Below, piece after piece: positions 1 through 7,985 of a stretch of 60,137 bases of DNA (position 1 is the first letter of the stretch; each line of letters starts with the position of its first letter). The position numbers and the translations under genes are program-made. The stretch is from contig NZ_JAENIJ010000027.1 of the NCBI RefSeq assembly GCF_016595435.1, positions 1-60,137 on the forward strand, in the 5' to 3' direction. The DNA is from Luteolibacter pohnpeiensis. GTDB lineage: Bacteria; Verrucomicrobiota; Verrucomicrobiia; Verrucomicrobiales; Akkermansiaceae. The notes under the pieces are model-generated. The model made no database searches. It was not told the origin of the DNA and saw nothing but the letters and a program-made list of their open reading frames with translations.

Positions 1-73
1 TCGATCGCGGCAAGCGGCGTGATCGATTGGCGGATCATTTCACCGGATTTGTCGCACAGGGGTTTGAAGGGCG
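1..73. repeat. Terminal direct repeat, left copy (equals 60065-60137)
   Basis: Bases 1-73 are identical to 60065-60137. A terminal overlap of this kind is what a closed circular contig leaves when it is written linearly. Because it lies inside vapC and joining it restores the frame, circularity is favoured over two separate repeats. Confidence 0.95.
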
Positions 74-278
74 CATTCTCTCTTTTGATGAACAATCAGC
101 TCACATCTTTGCTGAGATCGCAGCGCGCCGCAATAAGAAGGAACTTAGCGGAAATGTCGTTGATATGATGATCGCTGGTATCGCCAAGAGCGTAAACGCT
201 TCAATTGCGACCCGGAATACGAAGGATTTCGCCACCTCTGGTGTTAAACTGATTGATCCATGGCAGACGAATAGTTGA
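1..278 (+). CDS. vapC: VapC/FitB-like PIN-domain toxin, C-terminal part (joins 59917-60137 across the circle junction)
   Basis: This is the 3' portion of a PIN-domain ribonuclease toxin. Joined across the terminal repeat to the start at 59917 it gives an uninterrupted protein of 141 residues, the usual VapC length. The reading frame matches exactly: codon 50 uses base 60064 plus bases 1-2. In the joined protein the PIN acidic residues are visible: D5 in LDTN, E42 in GEIQ, D104 in VDMMIAG, with the late N122/D125 in TRNTKDF. The family cleaves RNA (often initiator tRNA or rRNA) and is neutralised by the antitoxin encoded just upstream at 59672. Taken alone this fragment would look like a truncated gene; the circular reading removes that problem. 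Confidence 0.93.
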   Translation, partial: DRGKRRDRLADHFTGFVAQGFEGRILSFDEQSAHIFAEIAARRNKKELSGNVVDMMIAGIAKSVNASIATRNTKDFATSGVKLIDPWQTNS

Positions 279-440
279 TGGGGGAGTTCTACGATGCAGT
301 CAGATGATAGAAATTTTCCAGCAAAGCCCCGTTGGTTAGAAGTTTACGTCATCCGAAAGTGATTGATGTTCTGTTCGAACTGAAAGATTTCATCATTGGC
401 GCGGTTATACTGGTTTCTTCCAATCCACTGCCTTCAACTG

Positions 441-2960
441 ATGCTTTCAAGACGTGATTTTTTACAGCGTGCCGCCATGTTATCCGGAGGCCTGGGAGCT
501 TTGTCTGCAATGCCTCCGGCCATCTTAAAGGCACTGAACATCGAACCCGAAGAAGGTAGCACCTTCATGGACGCCGAGCATGTGGTGATCTTGATGCAAG
601 AGAACCGGTCGTTTGATCATGCATTCGGAACTCTACGTGGCGTTCGTGGCTACGAGGATCCACGCGCCGTTACCCTGCCTGGAGGCAATCCTGTGTGGCT
701 GCAAACCGACAGCGATGGCGATACGTATGCTCCTTTTGGTTTGAAGATTCATGAGACGAAGGCGACCTGGATGGGCTGCTTGCCCCATGTCCGCAGCTCG
801 CAAATTGCTGCGGGAAACGATGGCAAGCACGATTGCTGGCTGAAGGCGAAGCAATCTGAATATGAGGAATATTCGAAATTGCCCTTAACCCTTGGTTACT
901 ATGACCGCAACGATGTTCCGTTTTATTATGCATTCGCAGATGCATTTACGATCTGTGATCAACATTTCTCCTCGGTTCAGTCATGCACCACACCCAACCG
1001 ACTTTTCTTGTGGACGGGGACGAACCGCGATCCGCGTGATCCCGAGGCTCAGGTTCGACTTGATAATGATCAAATCGACCATGATTCCCATGCCGATTGG
1101 ACGACGTTTCCCGAGCGCCTGCAGGATCTTGGAATCCCTTGGAAAATCTATCAGAATGAGATCGATTTCCCAACTGGGCTGACTCACACGCAAGACTCGT
1201 GGCTTGGCAATTTCGGGGACAATACGATGGAGTATTTTTCCCAGTATCACGTTGAGTTTGCTCCGGCTCATGTTGCTTTTTTGAAGGATCAAATCGGCGA
1301 TCTAACCAGTCAGTTAGAAGAGGTCGGTGACGGCACTGAAAGCTTGGATGTGGATCAAAATAAAGACACCAAAAGAGCTGAGTTAGCCAAGCTTAAGGAA
1401 GAGCTTGAGGCATGTTCACCGGAAGCATTTGGAAAATTATCCGCTCGCGAACGCGCCCTTCATCAAAATGCATTTACGACCAATACGGGTGACCCGCTGC
1501 AGCGTGAAATCGTGACTCTCGAATATCGAGATGGTGATACAAACCGTAAAGTCAAAGTGCCCGCTGGCGATGTATTGCATCAATTCAGGCATGATGTGAA
1601 GACCGGCAAATTGCCTACGGTTTCGTGGTTGGTCGCCCCGGAAAACTTTTCAGACCATCCGAGTGCGCCTTGGTATGGAGCTTGGTATGTTTCGGAAGTC
1701 TTGGATATTCTGACGGGTGATCCCGAAGTTTGGAAAAAGACGATCTTCATTCTAACATATGATGAAAACGATGGCTACTATGATCACATTCCGCCATTCG
1801 TTCCACCGCATCCGGCCGAGCCGGGGAGTGGTGCGGTGTCGGATGGCATTGATACCGCTTTGGAATTCGATGAAACCGGCCATCCGATTGGTCTCGGATA
1901 TCGGGTGCCGATGGTGATTGCATCGCCTTGGTCGCGCGGCGGGTATGTTTGTTCCGAGGTTTTCGACCACACCTCAGTGCTTCAATTTCTGGAGGTGTTT
2001 CTGGCGAAAAGAACTTCTTCAAAGCTGAAAGAAACAAACATCAGCACTTGGCGCCGGACGATTTGCGGAGATCTAACTTCAGCCTTTCAATCCAATGGCA
2101 TGGAAAAAGGGGAGAATCCTTCACCCGTGAAGCGCGACCCGTTCGTTTCCCAAATCCACCGCTCGAAGTTTAAAGGGCAACCCGACAGCTATAAAAGTTT
2201 AACGATGGATGAGATTCAGGAAATTCGCCAAAACCCGCAGAAGTCACCCTTGTTGCCGCAGCAGGAACCAGGTGGTCGGCCATCACGTGCTTTGCCCTAT
2301 GAACTCGATGCCGAAGGTCGCCTGAACCGTGATGAGGAGAAATTCTCAATCATCTTCGAAGCGGGACAACGTGTGTTCGGAGAAAAGAGTGTAGGTGCAC
2401 CATTTCAGGTCTATGCACCTGGCATTTATCATCGGGATGAGGTCGCGGAGACTTCAGATACGGAGACGACCGACGAGACATGCCGTAGGTGGTCATTTGC
2501 GGTGAGTGCCGGTGACAAAATTGAATATTCCTGGCCGCTAGCGGCCTTCGAAAACGGTCTCTACCACCTGCGTAGCTACGGGCCCAATGGATTTTATCGG
2601 GAATACCGCGGTGACATGACCGATCCAGGAATGGATATCGGCATTTCCTACGAGACGAATACCGGCGGACAACTTGTGGTGGATCTGAAGAACCTTCAGC
2701 GATCGAAATCAATTCGAGTCATCATTACGGATCTGGCCTATGGGAGCGCCCCCATCATCAAGACTCTGTCTCCCAACCAATCGGTTTTGCAGCGGCTTGA
2801 ACTCACAGGACAGTTCAATTGGTATGATTTCAGCATCACCATCGACGATGCCCCACACTTCCTCAGACGTTACGCCGGTCGCGTGGAAACAGGAAAAGAC
2901 GGCATGAGCGATCCTGTGATAGGCCGCCGTGGTTCAATGCTCGGAAATGGGATTCAATGA
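441..2960 (+). CDS. Phosphocholine-specific phospholipase C family protein, Tat-exported
   Basis: An 839-residue protein of the bacterial phosphoesterase/acid phosphatase AcpA and PlcN/PlcH family, which hydrolyses phospholipids outside the cytoplasm. I chose the ATG at 441 because it opens with a twin-arginine signal (S-R-R-D-F-L at residues 3-8) followed by a hydrophobic, Ala/Gly-rich stretch. An upstream in-frame start at 396 would bury that signal. The family hallmarks are present: QENRSFDH at about 53-60, TTPN at 183-186 carrying the likely nucleophilic Thr, and DENDGYYDH from about 441. The C-terminal 200 residues carry two short beta domains typical of phospholipase C (around YHLRSYGPNGF and NWYDFSI). 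A Glu/Lys-rich helical insert near residues 280-340 is unusual. The gene stands alone, downstream of vapC and convergent with the small gene at 3051. No clear ribosome binding site is seen. Confidence 0.9.
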   Translation: MLSRRDFLQRAAMLSGGLGALSAMPPAILKALNIEPEEGSTFMDAEHVVILMQENRSFDHAFGTLRGVRGYEDPRAVTLPGGNPVWLQTDSDGDTYAPFGLKIHETKATWMGCLPHVRSSQIAAGNDGKHDCWLKAKQSEYEEYSKLPLTLGYYDRNDVPFYYAFADAFTICDQHFSSVQSCTTPNRLFLWTGTNRDPRDPEAQVRLDNDQIDHDSHADWTTFPERLQDLGIPWKIYQNEIDFPTGLTHTQDSWLGNFGDNTMEYFSQYHVEFAPAHVAFLKDQIGDLTSQLEEVGDGTESLDVDQNKDTKRAELAKLKEELEACSPEAFGKLSARERALHQNAFTTNTGDPLQREIVTLEYRDGDTNRKVKVPAGDVLHQFRHDVKTGKLPTVSWLVAPENFSDHPSAPWYGAWYVSEVLDILTGDPEVWKKTIFILTYDENDGYYDHIPPFVPPHPAEPGSGAVSDGIDTALEFDETGHPIGLGYRVPMVIASPWSRGGYVCSEVFDHTSVLQFLEVFLAKRTSSKLKETNISTWRRTICGDLTSAFQSNGMEKGENPSPVKRDPFVSQIHRSKFKGQPDSYKSLTMDEIQEIRQNPQKSPLLPQQEPGGRPSRALPYELDAEGRLNRDEEKFSIIFEAGQRVFGEKSVGAPFQVYAPGIYHRDEVAETSDTETTDETCRRWSFAVSAGDKIEYSWPLAAFENGLYHLRSYGPNGFYREYRGDMTDPGMDIGISYETNTGGQLVVDLKNLQRSKSIRVIITDLAYGSAPIIKTLSPNQSVLQRLELTGQFNWYDFSITIDDAPHFLRRYAGRVETGKDGMSDPVIGRRGSMLGNGIQ

Positions 2961-3050
2961 AGATTTTTTAAGCACTAGATGTCTATCAATGCTGTGGTCC
3001 CGTGTAACAGCACTTGCTGATACGCTCCTCAGCTGCACCAAGATAGATAA

Positions 3051-3272
3051 TCAGCTCTGACTTGATTTGGCTTCGTTAAGAGCCTTTTCAAACCATGCAA
3101 TTACTTGTTTGTAATACTCTTCGCCATAAGTGGTAAGAAACGACTGTGTTTTTTCATCTTTGAGATTCCGGAGTGCTGCTGCCCGCTCGGTGCAGTAGGC
3201 TTCGGTGAGGTGGAGCCCGCATTTTTGGGTAATTGCTAATTTCCAGTCTTCGTAATTGGTAAACGTGTGCAT
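3051..3272 (-). CDS. Small hypothetical protein (73 aa) at the edge of the zinc island
   Basis: I do not recognise this protein. It is 73 residues long, predicted mostly helical, with no signal peptide, and contains two cysteines (QKCGLH and YCTER) with a nearby histidine. It is read leftwards from the intergenic region that holds the perfect TGCAAATGATTTGCA palindrome at 3314-3328, about 40 bases upstream of its start, so it is a candidate member of the same regulon. It is the leftmost gene of the island and converges on the phospholipase gene. Function unknown. Confidence 0.6.
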   Translation of the reverse strand: MHTFTNYEDWKLAITQKCGLHLTEAYCTERAAALRNLKDEKTQSFLTTYGEEYYKQVIAWFEKALNEAKSSQS

Positions 3273-3313
3273 GTGACGAATCGATGAGCATCCTTATCAA
3301 AGATGAATGCAGT

Positions 3314-3328
3314 TGCAAATGATTTGCA
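3314..3328. promoter_or_regulatory. Candidate Zur-like operator TGCAAATGATTTGCA (perfect 7-1-7 palindrome)
   Basis: A perfect inverted repeat, TGCAAAT-G-ATTTGCA, lies between the divergent genes at 3272 and 3359. Extra half-sites (AATGCA) flank it on both sides. The 7-1-7 layout is that of Fur-family operators (compare Bacillus Zur, TCGTAATNATTACGA). The same palindrome recurs at 7612-7626, with degenerate copies at 14461 and 17794. Assignment to Zur is inferred from the zinc-related genes it fronts. Confidence 0.7.
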
Positions 3329-3358
3329 TAAAATGCAGAGGGAAGTTAACACCGCTTT

Positions 3359-3871
3359 GTGAGTACGCCATCTGATGCTGAAAGTAGCGATAGTTCCTTG
3401 CCAGTCTTGGGAAAAAGAAAGGTTTTCGCAAGCGGGCTTTGGCTGGGCGGTGTGCCGGGACTTCCCACCATACAAGATATTTCCCAGCCTGTGGTGGAAC
3501 CTTCACCCAGTCCGATCCAGAACCCAAAAGAGGAGGCGAAGCGAGTCGTGAAACGACTTAACCGTATCGCGGCCGATCACTTGCAGTCCGCAGCGAGGAT
3601 GGGGGTGAAACCTGAAGACCTGAGTTTCCAATTAGTGATCGATTGGCTTCGGCAGCATGCCGAAGGCAAAAATCCGACATTACGGTCGTGTGGCGATGAA
3701 ATTCTGGATTACCTCCACCAAGCTCTGATCGACGATCTTTTGTTGGAACCTGCGAATATTCTTTTGGCCACACGGACCGGGCGAGACTCGATCCGATATG
3801 ATGCGATGGACCCTGCCTTTTGGCTGGAATGTCTGGATCTTTTTGAAACTGCTCTTTCCGAATCTCAATGA
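3359..3871 (+). CDS. Hypothetical protein (170 aa), divergent from the Zur-like site
   Basis: An unrecognised 170-residue protein starting at GTG 3359, 31 bases past the palindrome at 3314-3328. The first 60 residues are Ser/Pro-rich and look disordered. Residues from about 60 to the end look folded and helical (for example SCGDEILDYLHQALIDDLL and PAFWLECLDLFETAL). The region opposite is read as the tail of a truncated COG0523 frame, but the composition here is the more protein-like of the two strands. The position suggests zinc-linked expression. Function unknown. Confidence 0.6.
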   Translation: MSTPSDAESSDSSLPVLGKRKVFASGLWLGGVPGLPTIQDISQPVVEPSPSPIQNPKEEAKRVVKRLNRIAADHLQSAARMGVKPEDLSFQLVIDWLRQHAEGKNPTLRSCGDEILDYLHQALIDDLLLEPANILLATRTGRDSIRYDAMDPAFWLECLDLFETALSESQ

Positions 3872-4004
3872 ATCCGAGTTTTCGTATGGTGGCGTGTTCA
3901 TGGATCAGGCGGCTGAGGAAAGTCGTTTTGCCAGCTCCCAGAAATCCGGTGATTAAAGTCACATTCATGCCATCAAAGAACGGGGGTGATAGTGCGTCGG
4001 GCAT
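3872..4004 (-). pseudogene. Truncated COG0523 (CobW/ZigA-type) GTPase, N-terminal remnant
   Basis: Just after thrS (6-base gap) the minus strand encodes a start, MNVTLITGFLGAGKTTFLSR, that matches the N-termini of the two intact COG0523 proteins at 11889 and 12919. This is the Walker A P-loop plus the first helix. After about 30-40 residues similarity ends, and the frame merely runs antisense to the gene at 3359. The switch, CxCC metal motif and C-terminal domain are missing. It is therefore a decayed or truncated third COG0523 gene. The frame can start at 4004 or, more family-like, at 3968. It is probably non-functional, although a short peptide could still be made. Confidence 0.75.
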
Positions 4005-4010
4005 AACGGA

Positions 4011-5735
4011 CTAGCGGGCAAGCCGTGTGGGCAGTGCAGTGAAGAAATCGTTGATGCCTATAAACCCTTCATCGCCATGACTCCTTGATCTAACTGATAC
4101 ACAACCTGCCTCGGCTTCGCGTCTGCCAAGAATCAGCATGAGGGGAGTCTTGTCGAGTTGAGCTCGGCGGATTTTTGCACCGATTGGGTCCTTGCTGCCA
4201 TCGATTGCAGCTCTGACCCGTAGTTTTTTACATCGTGAATGTAGCTCGGCAGCCATCTCCGATTGTCCATCGCTAATGGGAAGAATGCGGATTTGTTCCG
4301 GAGCCAACCATAACGGAAAATCGCCAGCGAAATGCTCAATGAGAAGTCCCATGAAACGTTCAATGGAACCAAAGACGGCGCGGTGAATCATCACTGGACG
4401 GTGGGGGCAGTTGTCCTTGCCGGTGTATTCAAGGGAGAATCGTTCCGGTAGGCTGAAGTCGACCTGGATTGTCCCGAGTTGCCATGAGCGGCCGAGGGCA
4501 TCAAGTGCCATGAAGTCGAGCTTAGGTCCGTAGAATGCGGCTTCGCCTAGACCGGTGGTGTGTTCGAGTCCTAGCTCTTTCACCACTTCAATGATGCAAC
4601 GTTCAGCCGGATTCCAGAGCTCATCCCCACCGGCATATTTGTTCCTGTTCTCTGGATCGCGGAGGGACACACGACATTTGGTTTTGAGATCAAAAACGGC
4701 CATCACTTCCTGAACGAGACTCAGACAATTCTTGAACTCGTCCTTCAGCTGATCCGCGGTGCAGAAAATATGTCCGTCATCCTGCGTGAATCCACGGACA
4801 CGCACCAGTCCGCTCAATTCTCCACTTTGTTCCATCCGGTAAACGGTGCCGAATTCCGCATAGCGCTGTGGCAGGTCGCGGTAGCTTCGAGGTTCCACTG
4901 TATAGGCCTGGATGTGCATTGGACAGTTCATCGGCTTCAGCAGGAACTGCCGGTCATCGATGTGAATCGGTTCGTACATACTATCTGCATAGTAGGGATA
5001 GTGGCCGGATGTTTTGTAGAGATCAATCGACCCTATGTGTGGCGAATGGACGCTGTCATAGCCGTAGTCAAAAAGCTTCTCTGCTATCAGTTTCTCCAAC
5101 TCGTTGCGGATGATGGCTCCTTTTGGTAGAAGCAGGGGAAGTCCGCTGCCGATGGTAGGGTCGATGCGGTAGAGCTTGAGCTGCTGACCCAGCTTGCGAT
5201 GGTCCCGCAGGGCTGCTTGTTCGAGCTTTATTAAGTGATCCTCAAGTTCTGAGGAGTGGAAGAATGCCGTTCCATAAATGCGTTGGAGCTGCGGCTGAGT
5301 CTCATCGCCCCGATGGTATGAACCGGCGATTGATTGCAGCTTGAAGGCACCGATTTGGCCGGTGGATTTCAAATGAGTTCCTGCACAAAGATCGGTAAAC
5401 TCGCCGTTTTGAAAGAAGGTGATGGTTTCTCCTTCGGGGATGTCGGCAAGGCGGCCGACTTTGAAAGCCTGGCCACGGCTCTGGAAATAATCCAATGCTT
5501 GCTCACGTCCGATTTCCTTCCGGATGAACTGCTGATCCTCCGCGACAATGGCACGCATCGTTTCTTCAATGGCCGGGAAATCCTCAGGGCTGAAACGGTG
5601 CGATCCGGTGACGTCGTAATAAAATCCGTTGGCAGTGGGTGGCCCGATGTCGAGCAGGGTGTCTGGAAACAAGCGTAGGATGGCAGCGCCCATTACATGA
5701 GCGGTGGAGTGGCGAAGTTCTTCTAGCGGTGACAT
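4011..5735 (-). CDS. thrS: Threonyl-tRNA synthetase, second-copy type lacking the TGS domain
   Basis: A 574-residue ThrRS that charges tRNA-Thr. The usual enzyme is about 640 residues; this one lacks the N-terminal TGS domain and starts directly in the editing domain. The editing residues are present (H9/H13 in RHSTAH, C117/H121 in CAGTH). The catalytic core follows, with zinc ligands C271 (MNCPMH), H322 (DDGHIF) and H451 (MIHRA) all kept, then the anticodon-binding domain from about 475. Known families: Zur-regulated thrS duplicates occur beside COG0523 genes (Anabaena all4723; surveys of COG0523 neighbourhoods). It is the fifth gene of a leftward run beginning at 7499 behind the palindrome at 7612. 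Since the zinc site is intact, it probably raises enzyme dosage under zinc shortage and does not replace zinc. Confidence 0.95.
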   Translation of the reverse strand: MSPLEELRHSTAHVMGAAILRLFPDTLLDIGPPTANGFYYDVTGSHRFSPEDFPAIEETMRAIVAEDQQFIRKEIGREQALDYFQSRGQAFKVGRLADIPEGETITFFQNGEFTDLCAGTHLKSTGQIGAFKLQSIAGSYHRGDETQPQLQRIYGTAFFHSSELEDHLIKLEQAALRDHRKLGQQLKLYRIDPTIGSGLPLLLPKGAIIRNELEKLIAEKLFDYGYDSVHSPHIGSIDLYKTSGHYPYYADSMYEPIHIDDRQFLLKPMNCPMHIQAYTVEPRSYRDLPQRYAEFGTVYRMEQSGELSGLVRVRGFTQDDGHIFCTADQLKDEFKNCLSLVQEVMAVFDLKTKCRVSLRDPENRNKYAGGDELWNPAERCIIEVVKELGLEHTTGLGEAAFYGPKLDFMALDALGRSWQLGTIQVDFSLPERFSLEYTGKDNCPHRPVMIHRAVFGSIERFMGLLIEHFAGDFPLWLAPEQIRILPISDGQSEMAAELHSRCKKLRVRAAIDGSKDPIGAKIRRAQLDKTPLMLILGRREAEAGCVSVRSRSHGDEGFIGINDFFTALPTRLAR

Positions 5736-5801
5736 GTATGAAATCGAGAAATGGTGAATCCGTGGAGTGGGGCAGGTAGTTCGTGAATGATGATGAATTT
5801 C

Positions 5802-6032
5802 TTACCCACAGCATGGGCCGCCATCGTGTGAGCAAGAAGGTGCAGCGACAGTTGGCGACGATCGACCTCGTAACCCCATCGGACGGAAGCCACCGCTGAT
5901 CACCCGGCGGACCGGCTGGCCGGTTTTCGGATCGCAGGACAGAGGCGCCTCTTTCATGCTTTGCTTGAGTTCGAAAGCACGGACTTCCGGATAATCTTCG
6001 GTTGGGATAGTTTCGTATTGATAGGTGGGCAT
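5802..6032 (-). CDS. FmdB-like small protein without the N-terminal zinc-ribbon cysteines
   Basis: A 76-residue protein that opens like the FmdB putative regulatory zinc ribbons (MPTYQYE...) and keeps the family's VRRVISGG motif at about 41-48. The CxxC pairs that bind zinc in the usual ribbon are absent; only one Cys (LSCDPK) lies in that region. A cysteine-rich tail (CSHDGGPCCG) ends the protein. I set the start at 6032 because the MPTYQY start is family-typical; a longer frame to 6092 overlaps the upstream gene. The start lies one base after the stop of the TatD-like gene, implying translational coupling. A zinc-free variant would fit a zinc-limitation operon, though such cysteine-poor forms may be common in this lineage. 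Confidence 0.75.
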   Translation of the reverse strand: MPTYQYETIPTEDYPEVRAFELKQSMKEAPLSCDPKTGQPVRRVISGGFRPMGLRGRSSPTVAAPSCSHDGGPCCG

Positions 6033-6033
6033 T

Positions 6034-6861
6034 TCAGGTGCGGAGTTCGCTAACTTGGAGAGGTTGAATGTCGAACTTCGGGTTTTGACCAAGAAAACGG
6101 CACGGGTTATTGTGGAAAACCTCTATGGCTTCTTGAAGGCTGTGACCACGTCGGCGGAATTCCATAATGCATTCCTGCAAGGTGAATGGATCACTCGGTC
6201 CCCAATCGGCGGATGAATTCACTAAAATTCGCTCCGTTCCGTATCGTTCCAGTGAATCAACAACACGCTTTGGGCTGCATTTGGTGATAGGATAAAGTGT
6301 CATTCCGACCCAGTAACCGGCATCCAGACAAAGGCGGATCGTTTGCTCTTCCACGTGATCAATCCAGATCTTGGAGGGGGCTACATCGAGACCTGCCAGA
6401 ATTTCCAAAGTGCGTTTGGTGCCTTGCATTTTGTCACCGAGATGTGGCGTGTGAATGAGGACCAGTTGATGGTGCTTCATGGCAAGTTCGACATGTGCCT
6501 GCAGCGCGTCGCACTCATTCCGTGTTGAATGGTGGAGACCGGTCTCACCTATGCCCAGAACAGTGGGCCGTGAGAAAAATTCCGGCATCACCTTTAAGAC
6601 TTCGGTCGTCAGCTCCCTGTTCTCAGCTTCCTTTGGATTCACCGCTACCCATGAGAAGTGCCGTATCCCATAGTGGGCAGCGCGGGTTGGTTCGAAATCA
6701 CTAATCTGGCGGAAATAATCGATGAAGGTTTCCGGATACCTGCGGTCAAAGCCGGCCCAGAAGGCAGGCTCAGCTACGGCAACGACCCCGGACATCGCCA
6801 TGCGTTCATAGTCCTGGGCAGTACGGGCAATGGCGTGATAATGCGGCTGAATGATTTGCAT
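6034..6861 (-). CDS. TatD-family metal-dependent hydrolase (EboB-like)
   Basis: A 275-residue TIM-barrel amidohydrolase of the TatD group. Metal-binding positions can be seen: H7/H9 (PHYH), E in GIGETGLHH near 105, H in LIHTPHLGD near 136, H in WIDHVEE near 170, and D in SSADWG near 218. The sequence (MSGVVAVAEPAFWAGFDRRYPETF, then AAHYGIRHF) resembles the TatD member of ebo clusters more than housekeeping TatD nucleases. None of the other ebo genes (UbiA-like, dehydroquinate synthase-like) is nearby, so the substrate is unclear. It is the third gene in the leftward operon, 12 bases after the small gene at 6874. Confidence 0.85.
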   Translation of the reverse strand: MQIIQPHYHAIARTAQDYERMAMSGVVAVAEPAFWAGFDRRYPETFIDYFRQISDFEPTRAAHYGIRHFSWVAVNPKEAENRELTTEVLKVMPEFFSRPTVLGIGETGLHHSTRNECDALQAHVELAMKHHQLVLIHTPHLGDKMQGTKRTLEILAGLDVAPSKIWIDHVEEQTIRLCLDAGYWVGMTLYPITKCSPKRVVDSLERYGTERILVNSSADWGPSDPFTLQECIMEFRRRGHSLQEAIEVFHNNPCRFLGQNPKFDIQPLQVSELRT

Positions 6862-6873
6862 GCGATGCTGAGG

Positions 6874-7110
6874 TCAGGTAGCGGCGAATAATTCCAACAG
6901 CATCTCGGTTCTTTCGGAGCCGAATTCCGGCGATGCCAGTTGCTGCAATGCTTGGCGCAGCACCCGCAGTTTTTTGTCATCCGGTGCGGGCACGCCTGAT
7001 CGCTGGACTGCTGAGTCGTAGCGATCGAACCATGCAGCTAATTCCAGCGCCATGTACCGAGCCTCCAGGAAATAGGTGTCTACGACCTCTTGCGGTTCGA
7101 GCATGATCAC
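6874..7110 (-). CDS. Small helical protein, paralogous to the one at 11523
   Basis: A 78-residue protein with no known domain. It aligns along its whole length with the 76-residue protein at 11523: both have a LEAR motif near residue 15, a W-F-D or F-D-Q-W aromatic patch, a basic LR.LRQA helix and an ending close to RTEMLLELF / RTEVLLKLL. It overlaps the upstream gene by four bases (ATGA), so the two are translationally coupled. Both copies sit in separate operons of the proposed zinc regulon, which suggests a common partner or role there. Function unknown. Confidence 0.75.
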   Translation of the reverse strand: MIMLEPQEVVDTYFLEARYMALELAAWFDRYDSAVQRSGVPAPDDKKLRVLRQALQQLASPEFGSERTEMLLELFAAT

Positions 7111-7499
7111 GAAAGCTGACGTGGAACTTGAGAGGAATGATGATGGACGATCGGACTGCCCTGCGTGAGATCCATGGCAAATGTGAACCTAGCTTCAAAG
7201 CTAAGGATTTCGCCATCGATCGCAAACCGGAAGCAATAGATTCCGCTGATCACATCCATCGAGCCAACGGTTTGGCTGCGAACGGTTTTTTCGTGGAGGC
7301 TGACGCTAAGTTCGTCCCGGCTTGCCAAGCGTTCGAAATATCGGCGGCGGCCTTCTTCGTTAGCGATTGTTCGAGATGAGAAGGTGGGAAGTAGGACGGC
7401 GTCAGCGGAGTAAAGCTCCAAAACTTTCTCAGTCTCACCTTGATTGATTCCGTGGATCCAAGTGTCCAACAGTTGTCTCGAATTTATTGATGCGATCAT
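7107..7499 (-). CDS. SnoaL/DUF4440-like (SgcJ/EcaC family) protein
   Basis: A 130-residue protein of the NTF2-like cone fold, recognisable from the pattern TWIHGINQGETEKVLELYSADAVL, then RRRYFERL and an ending of beta strands (FRFAIDGEILSFEARFTFAMD). Members are small ligand-binding or enzymatic scaffolds; the catalytic role here cannot be told. It is the first gene of the leftward six-gene run (this gene, the small protein, TatD-like, FmdB-like, thrS, COG0523 remnant). Its start is 113 bases from the perfect palindrome at 7612-7626. It overlaps the next gene by four bases. Confidence 0.8.
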   Translation of the reverse strand: MIASINSRQLLDTWIHGINQGETEKVLELYSADAVLLPTFSSRTIANEEGRRRYFERLASRDELSVSLHEKTVRSQTVGSMDVISGIYCFRFAIDGEILSFEARFTFAMDLTQGSPIVHHHSSQVPRQLS

Positions 7500-7611
7500 G
7501 GCTAAAAATCAGGCTGTAACCCGATATCGACCAGTTCATCGCATTTGGGTGCGCATAAACTGGAATTTTAAGGATTACGCCTGCGCAAATACATCAGGAA
7601 TGAGTCACAAA

Positions 7612-7626
7612 TGCAAATAATTTGCA
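7612..7626. promoter_or_regulatory. Candidate Zur-like operator TGCAAATAATTTGCA (perfect 7-1-7 palindrome)
   Basis: Identical to the site at 3314 except for the central base. It lies upstream of the leftward thrS-containing operon (start 7499). A further half-site, CGCAAAT, is found about 25 bases away on the operon side. Two perfect occurrences of the same 15-mer in promoter positions of related genes are the main evidence for one shared regulator. Confidence 0.75.
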
Positions 7627-7740
7627 AAAAGAAATTTATGATCACTGGGATATCGGTCGCGCAGGCGAGCCTCATAACTCTAGAATAGGTTTTTGTATCT
7701 AGCTGGTTCCTGCTTTCACAATTGCTAAGCCGTTGTCTGT

Positions 7741-7938
7741 GCCAAGAGAAGTGGCGCTTGGGAGCGGTGAAGAAAGGCCAAGCAAGGTTCCAAAAAGCTA
7801 AGCCAAGAAGCCAAGAAGCCAAGACACAATACCCTAAGCGCTGCGCGCTTAGGAAAAAGCCAAGTTGCCAAGGTCGTGCCAAGTATCCGGCAAGCCGAAA
7901 ACAAGGGTAGGCCAAGCCGAATGCAAGTATTTGCCAAG
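7741..7938 (+). repeat. GCCAAG hexamer array (10 exact copies, one orientation), candidate oriT/oriV
   Basis: GCCAAG occurs exactly at 7741, 7777, 7802, 7810, 7818, 7859, 7867, 7878, 7911 and 7933, all in the same orientation, plus GGCAAG variants at 7889 and 7956. Three copies are spaced 8 bases apart, as is a further pair (7859 and 7867). The array contains the hairpin at 7833-7853 and ends just before the MobF accessory gene. Iteron-like spacing next to a relaxase suggests either an origin of transfer with accessory-protein sites or a replication origin. No replication initiator is recognised. Confidence 0.6.
7833..7853. other. Perfect 9-3-9 hairpin inside the GCCAAG array (candidate oriT inverted repeat)
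   Basis: CCTAAGCGC and GCGCTTAGG form a perfect 9-bp stem around a TGC loop. There is no T-run, so it does not look like a terminator. MobF relaxases recognise a hairpin next to their nick site, and the MobF gene begins about 470 bases downstream, so this is a reasonable oriT candidate. Confidence 0.5.
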
Positions 7939-7985
7939 TTAAAAAACAACGGTCCGGCAAGGCGGGTTTGGCGTATCAGAGGGTG

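Noticed and set aside
5738..5801. A possible thrS leader (T-box or attenuator)
   Set aside because: The 66-base gap before thrS is too short and shows no T-box or terminator structure.
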